Of a stretch of 64,000 nt of DNA, positions 34,481 through 42,546 are shown piece by piece. Where the stretch lies: contig JALEJP010000022.1 in the NCBI GenBank assembly GCA_022769625.1, forward strand, positions 207,228-271,227. Direction: 5' to 3'. The notes beneath the pieces were generated by a model. The model saw only the letters and a list, made by a program, of their open reading frames with translations. It was not told the DNA's origin and did no database searches. A program made the position numbers and the translations under genes. Numbering within the stretch: the first letter of the stretch is position 1; each line of letters starts with the position of its first letter. The stretch is from Lachnospiraceae bacterium (GTDB lineage: Bacteria; Bacillota; Clostridia; Lachnospirales; Lachnospiraceae).

Positions 34481-34869
34481 TGTTTTCTGCCTCCCGCTTT
34501 TCTATCCTCTTCCACCGCCAGATTATCTTTCAGATGCATCACTGCCTGAGCGGCTCTTCCCGTCACAGCCATCACGACTACCGTAGTCACACAGGTAATG
34601 ACAAGAACAGGAATCAAAACCGGCTTCAAATCGCTCCAGGTTACAATCAGTCCAACTGCAGCCGGTATAAACATCGGCGGCATAATCTCGATCAGAAAAT
34701 CCGCGGCAACCTTAACCTGCGAAAGTCTGATCACACCTGTGGAAAGCGCAAGAAGCATCAGCAACAGTCCATATATGCTGGCCGGAACCGGCAGTGGAAT
34801 CAGACTATGCAGCACCTCACCCAAAAACGTAAGAAACAGGATAATCCCAAATTGATATAGAAGTTTCAT
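34477..34869 (-). CDS. lrgA: LrgA/CidA family holin-like membrane protein
   Basis: The 130-residue protein has four hydrophobic helices with the family patterns LTFLGEVLHSLIPLPVPASIYGLLLML near the start and IEIMPPMFIPAAVGLI in the middle. LrgA/CidA proteins are often described as holin-like and act with LrgB. AAAGGAGGAAAAG precedes the ATG at 34869. It is the first gene of the lrgAB pair. No two-component regulator (LytSR) lies next to it, unlike in Staphylococcus. Confidence 0.92.
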   Translation of the reverse strand: MKLLYQFGIILFLTFLGEVLHSLIPLPVPASIYGLLLMLLALSTGVIRLSQVKVAADFLIEIMPPMFIPAAVGLIVTWSDLKPVLIPVLVITCVTTVVVMAVTGRAAQAVMHLKDNLAVEEDRKAGGRKQ

Positions 34870-35028
34870 CTTTTCCTCCTTTGCCGTACCCCGGCAATTT
34901 TATCTTTTCATACACCTCTGCATGCAACCATATTCCGTTTATACCATTAAATTGCAGTCTTTTCACAACATAAAAATAAGCTAACTGAATATACATTATA
35001 TTCAATCAGCCCACCTTTCAAAGAAAAG

Positions 35029-35101
35029 AGCGCGAGACGGGACTCGAACCCGCGGCCTCGACCTTGGCAAGGTCGCGCTCCACCAACTGAGCCACTCGCG
35101 C
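35029..35101 (-). tRNA. tRNA-Gly (anticodon GCC)
   Basis: A complete cloverleaf on the minus strand: acceptor GCGCGAG/CTCGCGC, D arm GCTC...GAGC, anticodon arm CGACC-TTGCCAA-GGTCG with GCC at the centre, and T arm GCGGG-TTCGAGT-CCCGT. Length is 73 nt without an encoded CCA. A perfect promoter precedes it. Confidence 0.97.
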
Positions 35102-35135
35102 ATCTTTGTGTCTGTATCTCTCAGGCACGTTTCAT

Positions 35136-35164
35136 AGTATACCGCACCATCTTCTGTTTGTCAA
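35136..35164 (-). promoter_or_regulatory. Promoter of tRNA-Gly
   Basis: On the minus strand TTGACA (35164-35159), a 17-nt spacer and TATACT (35141-35136), about 35 nt upstream of the tRNA. A consensus stable-RNA promoter. Confidence 0.85.
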
Positions 35165-35229
35165 CACTTTTTTTATATTTTTCAACAGTATTTTCATTCC
35201 GGAAATTACAGACATAAGTATGGTATCCT

Positions 35230-36003
35230 TCATTCTTTCATCAATATACTGATCACATAACGATTATTGGAAAGCTCCATGTGAGTGATATTGTCCAGCT
35301 TAATCAGATCAATGTCAATCCACAGCTGCTCTGCCGCCACCATAACATTCGCAAGCATTACACCGAAATCAAATTCATTGAATTTCCCCCGGAGTTTCCT
35401 GGGAACCACCGGACATTTGGAAAATACATGGATACGGTTTTCATATACTACAAACCGCCAGGGCTGTCCATTCATGGCAGAGGGTGCAAGTCTTGCCGCT
35501 TCCAGCAGCTCTTTTAAAGACCTTCCCGGCTGTTCTTTGCACGCACAAAGCTCTTCGATCTGAAGTCTTTTGGCATCCCCGCTTTTTCGAAGCATATCCA
35601 CCTTCGGATACCCGAAAGCCATCAGAATGATACATCGCATCCCTGCTGCCGGCATCTCCCCCTTCCGATATCCCATTCCCTGAAAACAGCTTCCGATTCC
35701 TTTTCCAAACAGGTAAAGTGACAGTTGCTGCATGATATACCCTGCATTCATATCCGCCTTTTCCTTATCCTCTGTATAGATGACAAGATAATAGGGCGCT
35801 GATACATTTCGTATTCCTCCAAGCTTGCTTTTTGCCTTTTTATCTTCTGCCTCAACAATCTCAATACTGGTCTGGATCCCGGGAAACAGAGGCTCCATCT
35901 CATGGTAAAAATCCACAAGTCCCTTCAGCATCTCCTCCTCAATCTTATCCCTGCGAAAACTGCGCACCGATTTTCGTGCAAAAATCGATTCATATAACGT
36001 CAT
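35230..36003 (-). CDS. Nitroreductase family flavoprotein
   Basis: The 257-residue protein has the FMN-reductase start YESIFARKSVRSF, and a second half with LEAARLAPSAMNGQPWRFVVYE, the consensus FMN-binding core of nitroreductases. The middle (residues about 40-160) is a divergent copy, including SCFQGMGYRKGEMPA. These enzymes reduce nitro compounds, quinones or related molecules with NAD(P)H; the natural substrate is unknown. I start at the ATG at 36003, preceded by GGGGGAG; the frame is open 11 codons further. It is a single gene on the minus strand. Confidence 0.85.
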   Translation of the reverse strand: MTLYESIFARKSVRSFRRDKIEEEMLKGLVDFYHEMEPLFPGIQTSIEIVEAEDKKAKSKLGGIRNVSAPYYLVIYTEDKEKADMNAGYIMQQLSLYLFGKGIGSCFQGMGYRKGEMPAAGMRCIILMAFGYPKVDMLRKSGDAKRLQIEELCACKEQPGRSLKELLEAARLAPSAMNGQPWRFVVYENRIHVFSKCPVVPRKLRGKFNEFDFGVMLANVMVAAEQLWIDIDLIKLDNITHMELSNNRYVISILMKE

Positions 36004-36140
36004 ATTATCTCCCCCATGCCGTTTTAATGTTTCCAAAAGAACTGTCTCCTTTGTCTGTCGCTATGGCAGCCGGTATAAAGTGTCCCGCAAAAAACAGCCA
36101 TCACTTCTTTGAACATTAGGCAGCTACTTTGTTTAAAAAC

Positions 36141-36160
36141 TTGTAACATTATTGTAACAT
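36141..36160 (+). promoter_or_regulatory. Direct repeat, possible activator site
   Basis: TTGTAACAT occurs twice with a 2-nt spacer, a period of 11 bp, about 41 bp upstream of the TATAAT at 36201. The helical phasing is what a tandem regulator site would have. No regulator gene is adjacent. Confidence 0.4.
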
Positions 36161-36200
36161 AATTCATAAGATTTTCAACTACTTTTTTCGTATTTACTAA

Positions 36201-36206
36201 TATAAT
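36201..36206 (+). promoter_or_regulatory. -10 element of the cytidylate-kinase-like/transporter pair
   Basis: A perfect TATAAT. The -35 region at about 36178-36183 is poor (ACTACT-like), so the promoter may need an activator. Confidence 0.45.
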
Positions 36207-36216
36207 ATAGTTTAAT

Positions 36217-36276
36217 CGTATCTGTGAAGGTACTGAACAGATACGTTTAATCTATTCATTGGCTGCACATGCAGCC
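36217..36276 (+). ncRNA. Structured mRNA leader, possible cis-regulatory RNA
   Basis: CGTATCTGT (36217-36225) pairs with ACAGATACG (36237-36245) over an 11-nt loop, then GGCTGC/GCAGCC forms a second hairpin at 36261-36276 with loop ACAT. No T run follows either hairpin. I do not recognise a known riboswitch class. Confidence 0.4.
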
Positions 36277-36347
36277 CGAATTATATTTCACGCATCTTCA
36301 TTCATCGGAAAACGGGCAGCAATTTTCTAACAAAAAGGGGGTATTAT

Positions 36348-36947
36348 ATGGCTGAGAAACGAATTATCACGATTTCCAGGACTTTTGGCAGCGGCGGACG
36401 CATGATTGGAACAAAGCTTGCCGAAAAGCTTGGATACAGCTGCTACGACAAAAATCTTCTGGAGCTTCTCTCAGAGAAGACCGGAATCAGCGAACAGGGA
36501 CTTATGAGCGCGGACGAAAAGCTTCCGCAGAAAATCCTGGATCATTATGTTCCCTCACGAGTTACAGATTACAATACCAGTCTGTATCTTTTCAAAATGG
36601 AAAGTCAGCTCATCCGGGAACTCGCTGAAAAAGAATGCTGCGTATTTATCGGAAGGCTTGCAGACTGGATTTTGAAGGACAGGAAGGATGTTCTGAATGT
36701 ATTTATCACGGCACCGGACGATGACCGTGTGGCCCACATCATGGAAACAGAGGGCGTGACAGAGGCTCAGGCTCAGAAACTGATGATGCAGATAGATAAA
36801 ATGCGTAACAATTATTACTCCTACTTCACTGACCGCAAATGGCAGCATACAAAAGACAGAGACCTGATCATAAACAGTTCCCTGCTCGGAATCGACGGCA
36901 CGGCCGGTATGCTGGAGTACATTATAAAATCCTGCAAAAATGAATAG
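36348..36947 (+). CDS. Cytidylate kinase-like protein (PF13189 family)
   Basis: A 199-residue P-loop protein with IITISRTFGSGGRMIGTKLAEKLGYSCYD, the start of the cytidylate-kinase-like family in which the P-loop has the form SRTFGSGG. CCVFIGRLADWIL and the later RDLIINSSLLGIDG are family features. Such proteins are common in Clostridia; their substrate is not established and most are distinct from Cmk (present at 27123). AAAGGGGG precedes the ATG. It is followed by a sodium-dependent transporter, with a gap of 84 nt and no terminator, so the two are likely co-transcribed. Confidence 0.88.
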   Translation: MAEKRIITISRTFGSGGRMIGTKLAEKLGYSCYDKNLLELLSEKTGISEQGLMSADEKLPQKILDHYVPSRVTDYNTSLYLFKMESQLIRELAEKECCVFIGRLADWILKDRKDVLNVFITAPDDDRVAHIMETEGVTEAQAQKLMMQIDKMRNNYYSYFTDRKWQHTKDRDLIINSSLLGIDGTAGMLEYIIKSCKNE

Positions 36948-37031
36948 TTCACGATTGCAAAACCCTCAGTACGGTACCATGCAGTCATTAATTGTATGTA
37001 AGAAAACACGAAAGGGAAAAGGAAAACATCT

Positions 37032-38387
37032 ATGAACAATTCACGAGGTAACTTTACCAGCAAACTGGGGTTTGTACTGGCTGCAGCCGGTTCTGCCGTA
37101 GGTCTTGGAAACCTGTGGCGTTTCCCCTATCTGGCAGCCAAATATGGCGGCGGTATCTTTTTACTGGTATACCTGATACTGGCAGTAACCTTCGGTTTCA
37201 GCCTGATGATCACAGAAATCGCAATTGGCCGCAAGACAGGACTCAGTGCCATCGGAGCCTACAAGGCACTGGACAAACGTTTCAGTTTTCTGGGCTGGCT
37301 GGCCTGCCTGGTTCCATTTATTATCACACCGTATTATTGTGTAATCGGAGGATGGGTTATTAAATACCTCTCGGTATTTCTCACCGGGAATGTATCCGCA
37401 GCTGCAAATGACAGTTTCTTTGGCAGCTATATCTCACAGGCCGTATCACCGCTTCTTTGGTTTTCACTCTATATTCTATTGAACACTGTGGTGGTAATCG
37501 CAGGTGTGGAGAAGGGTATCGAAAAAGCAAGCAAATTCCTGATGCCCATGCTGATCATACTTTCCATCGGAATCTCCGTTTTCTGTATCACAAGACCAGG
37601 CGCGGCAGAAGGACTGAAATATTATCTGCTTCCTGATTTTGGCCGTTTCTCCATAAAGACTGTTTTAAGTGCCATGGGACAGCTGTTCTACTCCATGTCA
37701 CTGGCCATGGGTATTATGATCACTTATGGTTCTTATATGAAAAAAGAGAATCATCTGGAACATTCCGTTCGGCAGATTGAGATTTTTGACACCTTGATTG
37801 CTTTTCTGGCCGGACTGATGATCATTCCATCCGTATTTGTATTTTCCGGAGGAAATGAAGAGGCACTTGGAAAGGGAGCCGGACTGATGTTTATTACACT
37901 GCCGAAAGTTTTTGAAAGCATGAACATGGGAACCGTAATCGGCAGCGTTTTCTTCCTTCTGGTTCTTTTCGCAGCTCTTACCTCTTCCATATCACTGATG
38001 GAAACCAACGTTTCTATTTTACGTGATAAACTGGGCTGGAGCCGAAAAACTGCTACTCTTGTAGTCTCTGTTTATGTTCTGATCGTAGGTGCTTTCGTAT
38101 CACTGGGATACGGACCGCTGGATTTTATCACCTTCGGCAAGATGCAGCTTCTGGACTTCTTTGATTTTGTCAGCAACAGTCTTCTGATGCCTTTGGTGGC
38201 TGCCGGCACCTGTATTCTTGTTGGTTATGTCATCCGGACGAAATCTATTGAGGACGAGGTAGAGTTAAACGGACCGTTCCAGTCCAAAAAATTCTATCGT
38301 TTTATCATACGCTACATTGCTCCGATATGTCTGATCGCAATCCTGATCTTCTCTGTGATGGAAGCACTGGGACTGATCGCAGTATAA
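37032..38387 (+). CDS. Sodium-dependent transporter, neurotransmitter:sodium symporter family
   Basis: The 451-residue membrane protein begins with KLGFVLAAAGSAVGLGNLWRFPYLAAKYGGG, the classical NSS signature with the unwound TM1 that holds sodium and substrate, and continues with about eleven helices. MTYGSY-like and SLMETNV stretches in TM6-TM8 support the call. Bacterial relatives carry amino acids such as tryptophan, leucine or tyrosine with sodium; the substrate here is unknown. AAAGGA lies upstream of the ATG. The gene ends before a strong terminator shared with pnp. Confidence 0.92.
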   Translation: MNNSRGNFTSKLGFVLAAAGSAVGLGNLWRFPYLAAKYGGGIFLLVYLILAVTFGFSLMITEIAIGRKTGLSAIGAYKALDKRFSFLGWLACLVPFIITPYYCVIGGWVIKYLSVFLTGNVSAAANDSFFGSYISQAVSPLLWFSLYILLNTVVVIAGVEKGIEKASKFLMPMLIILSIGISVFCITRPGAAEGLKYYLLPDFGRFSIKTVLSAMGQLFYSMSLAMGIMITYGSYMKKENHLEHSVRQIEIFDTLIAFLAGLMIIPSVFVFSGGNEEALGKGAGLMFITLPKVFESMNMGTVIGSVFFLLVLFAALTSSISLMETNVSILRDKLGWSRKTATLVVSVYVLIVGAFVSLGYGPLDFITFGKMQLLDFFDFVSNSLLMPLVAAGTCILVGYVIRTKSIEDEVELNGPFQSKKFYRFIIRYIAPICLIAILIFSVMEALGLIAV

Positions 38388-38468
38388 AACACATCTGCAG
38401 ATATCCAGAGGTTTATTCTCTCACATCATAACCTGCCACCGGCAGCTTCTGTAGATTACAAGACAACA

Positions 38469-38513
38469 AAACACCGCTGCAGCGAAACTTTTTCCGACTG
38501 CAGCGGTGTTTTT
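38469..38513. terminator. Bidirectional terminator between the transporter and pnp
   Basis: AACACCGCTGCAG (38469-38481) pairs with CTGCAGCGGTGTT (38498-38510) around a 16-nt loop and is followed by TTTTT. The complementary strand has A/T-rich sequence on the pnp side, so both convergent genes can end here. Confidence 0.85.
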
Positions 38514-38523
38514 CTATCTCTCT

Positions 38524-40620
38524 TTATTTTTTATCCTTCGGCACATCCTTGATACTGAAACTGATACGTCCCATCTTGTCCTTGCCAAGGCATACTACTT
38601 TTACCACGTCTCCCAGCGTCAGTACATCCTCAACGCGGTTGATACGCTCTTTTGCGATCTTGGAAATATGAACCATACCCTCTTTGCCTGGTGCAAATTC
38701 CAGAAATGCGCCAAACTCTTTGATGCTGACCACTTTACCGGTATAAATCTGACCCTGCTCAAATTCTGTAACAATAATCTGAATCAGGTCAACCGCCTTC
38801 TTCATCATATCCATATCGGTACCGCAGATGGATACTGCGCCGTCATCCGTGATATCAATCTTGACACCAGTCTCCTCGATGATCGCATTGATGGTCTTTC
38901 CTCTCTGGCCAACCACATCACCAATCTTCTCCGGATCGATCTTGATCTGGATGATCTTCGGTGCATACTCACCAACCTCTTCGCGCGGCTTGGCGATTGC
39001 CTTTGCCATAACCTCGTCCATAATGTAGAATCTGGCTTCTCTTGTTCTGGCAATTGCCTCCTCAATGATCGGTCTTGTGAGCCCGTGAATCTTGATATCC
39101 ATCTGGATCGCTGTGATACCCTTCTTTGTACCGGCTACCTTGAAATCCATATCGCCAAAGAAATCTTCCAGTCCCTGGATATCCGTCAGAACGATGTAAT
39201 CATCATCCGTCTCACCGGTAACCAGACCACAGGAAATACCTGCAACTGCAGACTTGATCGGTACACCTGCTGCCATCAGGGACATGCTGGATGCACAGAT
39301 ACTTGCCTGAGAAGTGGAACCATTGGATTCAAAGGTCTCAGACACCGTACGGATTGCATATGGGAACTCTTCTTCACTTGGCAGAACCGGTACCAGTGCA
39401 CGCTCAGCCAGCGCTCCATGTCCGATCTCACGGCGTCCCGGTCCTCTGGAAGGTTTCGTCTCACCTACGGAGTAGCTTGGGAAATTATAATGATGCATAT
39501 ATCTCTTGGAAACCGCATTCTCATCCAGTCCGTCCAGGCGCTGTGCCTCGGAAAGCGGAGCAAGTGTGCAGACGTTGCAGATCTGTGTCTGTCCTCTGGT
39601 AAACATGGCAGAACCATGCACACGCGGAATCAGATCAACTTCCGCTGCCAGCGGACGGATCTGAGTAATGGCACGTCCATCCGGACGTTTGTGATCCTTC
39701 AGGATCATCTTACGTACGGTCTTTTTCTGATACTGATAAACAGCCTCATCCAGAAGTGCAAGCCACTCTTCGTTTTCCGCAAATGCCTCCGCAAGCTTGT
39801 CTTTGATCTCACGGATATTGGCTTCTCTTGTCTGTTTGTCATCGGTGAATACGGCAACTTCCATCTCTTCCGGCGTTACGATCTCGCGAATGGCTGCAAA
39901 CAGCTCTTCCGGTACAGCGCAGCTTTCATAGCTGTGTTTTTCTTTTCCACATTCCGCAACGATCTGATCAATAAAGCGAATCACCTGCTGATTGACCTCA
40001 TGCGCAGCAAAAATAGCCTCAATCATCTTATCTTCCGGAACTTCATTGGCACCAGCCTCGATCATAATAACTTTCTCTCTGGTGGATGCAACCGTCAGTG
40101 CCAGATCGGATACCTGACGCTGTGCAGAAGTTGGATTGAATACAAACTCACCGTCAACCAGGCCAACCTGTGTGGTAGCAGTAGGACCATCAAACGGAAT
40201 ATCAGAAATAGCGGTAGCGATGGCGGAACCAAGCATAGCAGTCAGTTCCGGGCTGCAATCCGGATCCACACTCATAACCATATTGTTCAGTGTAACATCA
40301 TTGCGGTAATCCTTCGGAAACAGTGGACGCATCGGACGATCAATAACACGTGCCGTCAGAATCGCATTTTCCGAAGCTTTACCTTCTCTTTTATTAAATC
40401 CTCCCGGGATCTTTCCAACCGCATACATCTTTTCCTCATACTCAACACTCAGCGGGAAGAAATCGATGCCTTCTCTTGGTTTCTCGGATGCGGTAGCGGT
40501 AGATAATACGGTAGTATCACCATAGTGCATAAAAGCTGCACCGTTTGCCTGTGCTGCCACTCTTCCCACGTCAACGGTCAGAGTCCTGCCAGCCAGTTCC
40601 ATTGAATAACTTTTGTACAT
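38524..40620 (-). CDS. pnp: Polyribonucleotide nucleotidyltransferase (PNPase)
   Basis: A 698-residue phosphorolytic 3'-5' exoribonuclease. Two RNase PH domains are present: the first starts VDVGRVAAQANGAAF, and the second has RPDGRAITQIRPLAAEVDLIPRVHGSAMFTRGQTQ with DDDYIVLTDIQGLEDFFGDMDFKVAGT containing the catalytic Asp residues. The KH domain (KIDPEKIGDVVGQRGKTINAI) and S1 domain (GKVVSIKEFGAFLEFAPGKEGMVHIS) finish the protein. It forms the RNA-degrading trimer. The ATG at 40620 has AAAGGAG upstream; the frame is open 62 codons further through the structured rpsO-pnp region and I reject that extension. It lies downstream of rpsO. Confidence 0.97.
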   Translation of the reverse strand: MYKSYSMELAGRTLTVDVGRVAAQANGAAFMHYGDTTVLSTATASEKPREGIDFFPLSVEYEEKMYAVGKIPGGFNKREGKASENAILTARVIDRPMRPLFPKDYRNDVTLNNMVMSVDPDCSPELTAMLGSAIATAISDIPFDGPTATTQVGLVDGEFVFNPTSAQRQVSDLALTVASTREKVIMIEAGANEVPEDKMIEAIFAAHEVNQQVIRFIDQIVAECGKEKHSYESCAVPEELFAAIREIVTPEEMEVAVFTDDKQTREANIREIKDKLAEAFAENEEWLALLDEAVYQYQKKTVRKMILKDHKRPDGRAITQIRPLAAEVDLIPRVHGSAMFTRGQTQICNVCTLAPLSEAQRLDGLDENAVSKRYMHHYNFPSYSVGETKPSRGPGRREIGHGALAERALVPVLPSEEEFPYAIRTVSETFESNGSTSQASICASSMSLMAAGVPIKSAVAGISCGLVTGETDDDYIVLTDIQGLEDFFGDMDFKVAGTKKGITAIQMDIKIHGLTRPIIEEAIARTREARFYIMDEVMAKAIAKPREEVGEYAPKIIQIKIDPEKIGDVVGQRGKTINAIIEETGVKIDITDDGAVSICGTDMDMMKKAVDLIQIIVTEFEQGQIYTGKVVSIKEFGAFLEFAPGKEGMVHISKIAKERINRVEDVLTLGDVVKVVCLGKDKMGRISFSIKDVPKDKK

Positions 40621-40648
40621 AATATTCTCCTTTACTGCGGCAGCCGTC

Positions 40649-40707
40649 TCCGAAACAACTGAAAAACCTTCCGCACCATACTCGGACAGCTTTTCAGTGG
40701 TCTCGGA
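40649..40707 (-). promoter_or_regulatory. Long hairpin in the pnp leader
   Basis: On the minus strand TCCGAGACCACTGAAAA (40707-40691) pairs with TTTTCAGTTGTTTCGGA (40665-40649) with few mismatches, about 30 nt before the pnp ATG. It resembles the position of the RNase III processing hairpin that controls pnp in E. coli; that comparison is by analogy only. Confidence 0.5.
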
Positions 40708-40744
40708 ATGGCCTGACTGCCTGATTTTTCGGAAATCCGCTGAA

Positions 40745-40768
40745 AGGGGACGGAAGTTTCCGTCCCCT
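40745..40768 (-). promoter_or_regulatory. GC-rich hairpin directly after rpsO
   Basis: AGGGGACGGAA and TTCCGTCCCCT form a perfect stem with a GT loop, 13 nt after the rpsO stop. No T run follows, so it is not a normal terminator; it may attenuate, stabilise or be processed. Confidence 0.5.
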
Positions 40769-40780
40769 GTGATTTCCAGA

Positions 40781-41047
40781 TTATTTTCTGATACCCAGTT
40801 TTGCAATCAAAGCACGGTAGCCTTCCAGATCTGTCTTCTTCAGGTAAGCAAGCAGACCACGTCTCTGACCAACCATTTTCAGCAGACCACGTCTGGAATG
40901 ATGATCCTTCGGATGATTCTTCAGATGCTCTGTCAGCTCCTGGATACGTGCTGTCAGGATAGCAATCTGTACTTCCGGTGAACCTGTGTCGCCTTCTTTT
41001 CTTGCATACTCTGCAATGATCGCTGTTTTCTTTTCTTTTGAAATCAT
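40781..41047 (-). CDS. rpsO: 30S ribosomal protein S15
   Basis: The 88-residue protein has the S15 core: [52 protein letters not shown] and a C-terminal [12 protein letters not shown]. It binds 16S rRNA in the central domain early in 30S assembly. AGGAGG precedes the ATG. A good promoter lies upstream (41140-41169), and a leader of about 90 nt could carry an S15 autoregulatory site. It is followed by pnp, a classic arrangement. Confidence 0.97.
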   Translation of the reverse strand: MISKEKKTAIIAEYARKEGDTGSPEVQIAILTARIQELTEHLKNHPKDHHSRRGLLKMVGQRRGLLAYLKKTDLEGYRALIAKLGIRK

Positions 41048-41139
41048 GGTATTTCCTCCTTATTCTTTAAGCACCTGATACTAAGAACCGGGTCGGAGTT
41101 ATCCGCAGCTCTGAATATCGGCTTTTTTCATACTGGGTT

Positions 41140-41169
41140 AGTATATCACAGGGTAATTGCTCACGTCAA
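41140..41169 (-). promoter_or_regulatory. Promoter of rpsO-pnp
   Basis: On the minus strand TTGACG (41169-41164), an 18-nt spacer and TATACT (41145-41140). The -35 overlaps the stop codon region of the upstream membrane-protein gene. Confidence 0.7.
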
Positions 41170-41610
41170 CCATTTTCGATTGGCAAAAAGGATAAAAATA
41201 ATTACCCCTGCCGCAATCAGCAACAGTCCCGCATAATGCAGATGTTTTGCCCTCTGCTCCATGGAGCTTTTGCGCTCCAGTACAAAAATCGACGGATCCG
41301 AAGGTTTGTAACGGATCCATATCTTCTGATTTAAATAAAAACTGCAGGGATTGCTTCCGTACGGATAACGCTTCCGAATGAGATGTCCGTCTGCATACCA
41401 GGCGAACACAGGATAAAAATAATCATGTATTCCAAGCTCTCTTCCCCTGGCATCCGGCTCATCCGTCTCAATCTCCACAACCGTGGCTTCCGCTCTTCCC
41501 TTGTATCTTGCATGGCTGCTGTGGTAATTCCGAAAAAGTGATCCTGCAAATATGCAGAGTGCACCAAGAATGATCAGAATATCCCCCAGCATTCCTATAT
41601 GATTACTCAC
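41161..41610 (-). CDS. Small membrane protein of the DUF3592 type, unknown function
   Basis: This 149-residue protein has one hydrophobic helix near each end (MLGDILIILGALCIFAGSLF and LLLIAAGVIIFILFA). Between them lies an extracytoplasmic-looking beta domain of about 90 residues with YPVFAWYADGHLIRKRY, IWIRYKPSDPSIFVLE, the pattern seen in DUF3592 proteins. I favour a GTG start at 41610 because AAAGGAG lies at correct spacing; an ATG at 41628 lies within the Shine-Dalgarno itself. It overlaps the ribF stop by 8 nt, so it is the last gene of the nusA-infB operon. No function can be assigned. Confidence 0.7.
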   Translation of the reverse strand: MSNHIGMLGDILIILGALCIFAGSLFRNYHSSHARYKGRAEATVVEIETDEPDARGRELGIHDYFYPVFAWYADGHLIRKRYPYGSNPCSFYLNQKIWIRYKPSDPSIFVLERKSSMEQRAKHLHYAGLLLIAAGVIIFILFANRKWLT

Positions 41611-42490
41611 AAAAATACTCCTTTCCAAAGGCTATGTCTGCCTCCATCTGTGCCTGTAGCGCATCCACGGAAGCAAACTTCATCTCCGGTCTTTTGTATT
41701 TCCACAACTCGACTTCAATGTTTTCCCCATACAGATCACCATCAAAGTTAAAGATGTAGGTTTCCACCCCACGGAAACTCTCTCCGATCGTTGGCTTATA
41801 CCCAATATTGGTCACACCGCCGTACACTCTGTCTCCAATTCGTGTTCTGGAAAGATAAACACCGTTTGGCGGAAGAATTTTTTTGGTAGTCGGCACCAGA
41901 TTTGTAGTGGGCATGCCCAGGGTTCTGCCGATTCTTCTGCCATGGAGCACTTCCCCGGACACAAAAAACCGGTACCCCAACAGTTCATTTACCAGCTCCA
42001 TATTTCCGATGGCCAATGCCTCTTTTACGTAGGTGCTGCTGATGTCCCGCTCCCCATAACGCTCTTTCTCAATGACCTCCACCTGAAAACCATACTTTTT
42101 CTGCAGCCACAGAAGAAGGTTTACATCGCCGCCGCGCCGGTACCCAAAACGGAAATCCTTTCCCACTGCAATGTATTTTGCATGAAGACGGTTTACCAGA
42201 ACCTCTTTTACAAATTCCTCTGCCTCCATACCGGATATCTCAGGCAGAAACGGACAGTCGATCAGATAAGAAAGTCCACTCTTTTCCAGCAGCTCCCTCT
42301 TCTCCTCAATCGTCAGAAGGAATCCGGATTTCCGGCTGTTGATGGTAAACATCACACTTTTTAATCCTTTTTTAGCCAGAATCCGCTGCAGAAGCTGCTG
42401 ATGTCCTCTGTGCAGACCATCAAATTTTCCAAGGGTAACGGCTGTCTCCTCCTGCACATACAGGCCGTCAATGCCTCTCATGTATTCCAT
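41603..42490 (-). CDS. ribF: Bifunctional riboflavin kinase / FAD synthetase
   Basis: A 295-residue enzyme making FMN from riboflavin and then FAD. The N-terminal adenylyltransferase domain has TLGKFDGLHRGHQQLL (residues about 18-33, His-Gly-His type) and GERDISSTYVKEAL. The C-terminal kinase has GRRIGRTLGMPTTNLVP and NGVYLSRTRIG. The GGAGG before the ATG at 42490 decides the start; four extra upstream residues are possible. It follows truB by 56 nt and overlaps the downstream membrane-protein gene. No FMN riboswitch is seen upstream. Confidence 0.96.
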   Translation of the reverse strand: MEYMRGIDGLYVQEETAVTLGKFDGLHRGHQQLLQRILAKKGLKSVMFTINSRKSGFLLTIEEKRELLEKSGLSYLIDCPFLPEISGMEAEEFVKEVLVNRLHAKYIAVGKDFRFGYRRGGDVNLLLWLQKKYGFQVEVIEKERYGERDISSTYVKEALAIGNMELVNELLGYRFFVSGEVLHGRRIGRTLGMPTTNLVPTTKKILPPNGVYLSRTRIGDRVYGGVTNIGYKPTIGESFRGVETYIFNFDGDLYGENIEVELWKYKRPEMKFASVDALQAQMEADIAFGKEYFCE

Positions 42491-42546
42491 AGCTGCCTCC
42501 AAAGCTTTAACTTTTTTGTCTTTCCCGACAAATGCTGCCGGGAGGA

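Larger units (their letters stand above)
36004..36347. other. Intergenic region with a promoter and structured leader
   Basis: This 344-nt gap between divergent genes contains two TTGTAACAT direct repeats (36141-36149 and 36152-36160, 11-bp period), a TATAAT at 36201-36206, and then about 135 nt of transcribed leader with two hairpins before the ATG at 36348. No coding sequence is visible. Confidence 0.6.

Noticed and set aside
34817..35005. A 62-codon open frame before lrgA
   Set aside because: It overlaps the start of lrgA in another frame, has no ribosome binding site and no conserved features.
38506..40506. A 666-codon open frame on the plus strand opposite pnp
   Set aside because: It is the complement of a highly conserved gene. 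The translated product is Cys/His/Arg-rich without any domain, and pnp explains all of the sequence.
42491..42546. FMN riboswitch before ribF
   Set aside because: The gap is only 56 nt and has none of the conserved FMN-element motifs.
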